A stretch of 64,000 bases of DNA from the NCBI RefSeq assembly GCF_009938205.1, contig NZ_AP019655.1, forward strand, positions 496,001-560,000, given 5' to 3'. A program made the position numbers and the translations under genes. Below are positions 63,970 through 64,000 of the stretch, one piece after another; position 1 is the first letter of the stretch; each line of letters starts with the position of its first letter. This stretch comes from Vibrio panuliri. GTDB taxonomy: Bacteria; Pseudomonadota; Gammaproteobacteria; Enterobacterales; Vibrionaceae. A model generated the notes under the pieces. It was not told where the DNA came from. It did no database searches and was given only the letters and a program-made list of their open reading frames with translations.

Positions 63970-64000
63970 ACGTCATTGCGTTGAAATGATCACTCGCTCT

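Noticed and set aside
1..64000. CRISPR arrays, insertion sequences, prophage or toxin-antitoxin modules
   Set aside because: Searched by eye on both strands; no arrays of repeats and spacers, transposases, integrases or phage structural genes are present.

Overview
The window is typical Vibrionaceae chromosome. The gene content (a PqiABC set, RavA/ViaA, TrxC next to a FabH paralogue, SbcDC, PhhAB, a YgbA-type protein, DUF2986/DUF3316/DUF333 small proteins, several chemotaxis and cyclic-di-GMP proteins, and tRNA-Leu/Cys/Gly genes) fits a marine Vibrio. The trxC-fabH and phhAB neighbourhoods recall Vibrio chromosome 2, but that placement is inference. I see no rRNA, insertion sequence, prophage, CRISPR array or recognisable defence island.

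Layout. 0-3.7 kb: the end of an envelope/glycan operon with two tandem DUF3131 proteins and a third exported protein. 4.1-10.1 kb: a complete D-allose uptake and catabolism operon, alsBACEK plus an RpiR-type regulator. 10.2-12.5 kb: a lichenase-like GH16 enzyme and a soluble family-2-type glycosyltransferase. 12.5-19.5 kb: a receiver/TPR response regulator, a CDF transporter, a LysR regulator, a methyltransferase, phenylalanine hydroxylase with its dehydratase (phhAB, behind a TyrR-like box), and an SH3 protein. 19.6-25.3 kb: yjjG, then nirBD-nirC-cobA for NADH-dependent nitrite reduction to ammonium and siroheme supply, behind FNR- and NarP-like sites. 25.4-35.3 kb: a degenerate HD-GYP protein, a NYN protein, small Vibrio proteins, a POT transporter, sdaA, a YdcF-like protein, a diguanylate cyclase and cheV. 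35.4-45.4 kb: ppiC, a probable 1 kb insertion carrying a beta-barrel protein, lpxL, a cytochrome c, ltaE, a Nudix hydrolase, ravA-viaA, and a divergent EamA/MarR pair. 45.5-51.3 kb: two tRNA clusters that share a duplicated 308-bp Leu-Cys block and bracket asnA, brnQ and an Aer-like receptor. 51.5-64 kb: pqiABC, a DUF4174 protein, ygbA, an MFS transporter, trxC, fabH and sbcDC.

The observations most worth following are these: (1) a 29-codon leader ORF rich in Ile/Val/Leu codons, followed by mutually exclusive hairpins, upstream of the branched-chain amino-acid transporter gene brnQ, which looks like a translational attenuator; (2) an exact 58-bp duplication of the ppiC terminator that brackets a 1 kb segment holding an outer-membrane-type protein and a GNAT relic; (3) the 308-bp duplicated tRNA block with embedded tRNA relics; (4) twin palindromic operators upstream of the MFS gene and matching palindromes between the EamA and MarR genes; and (5) competing hairpins between nirD and nirC.
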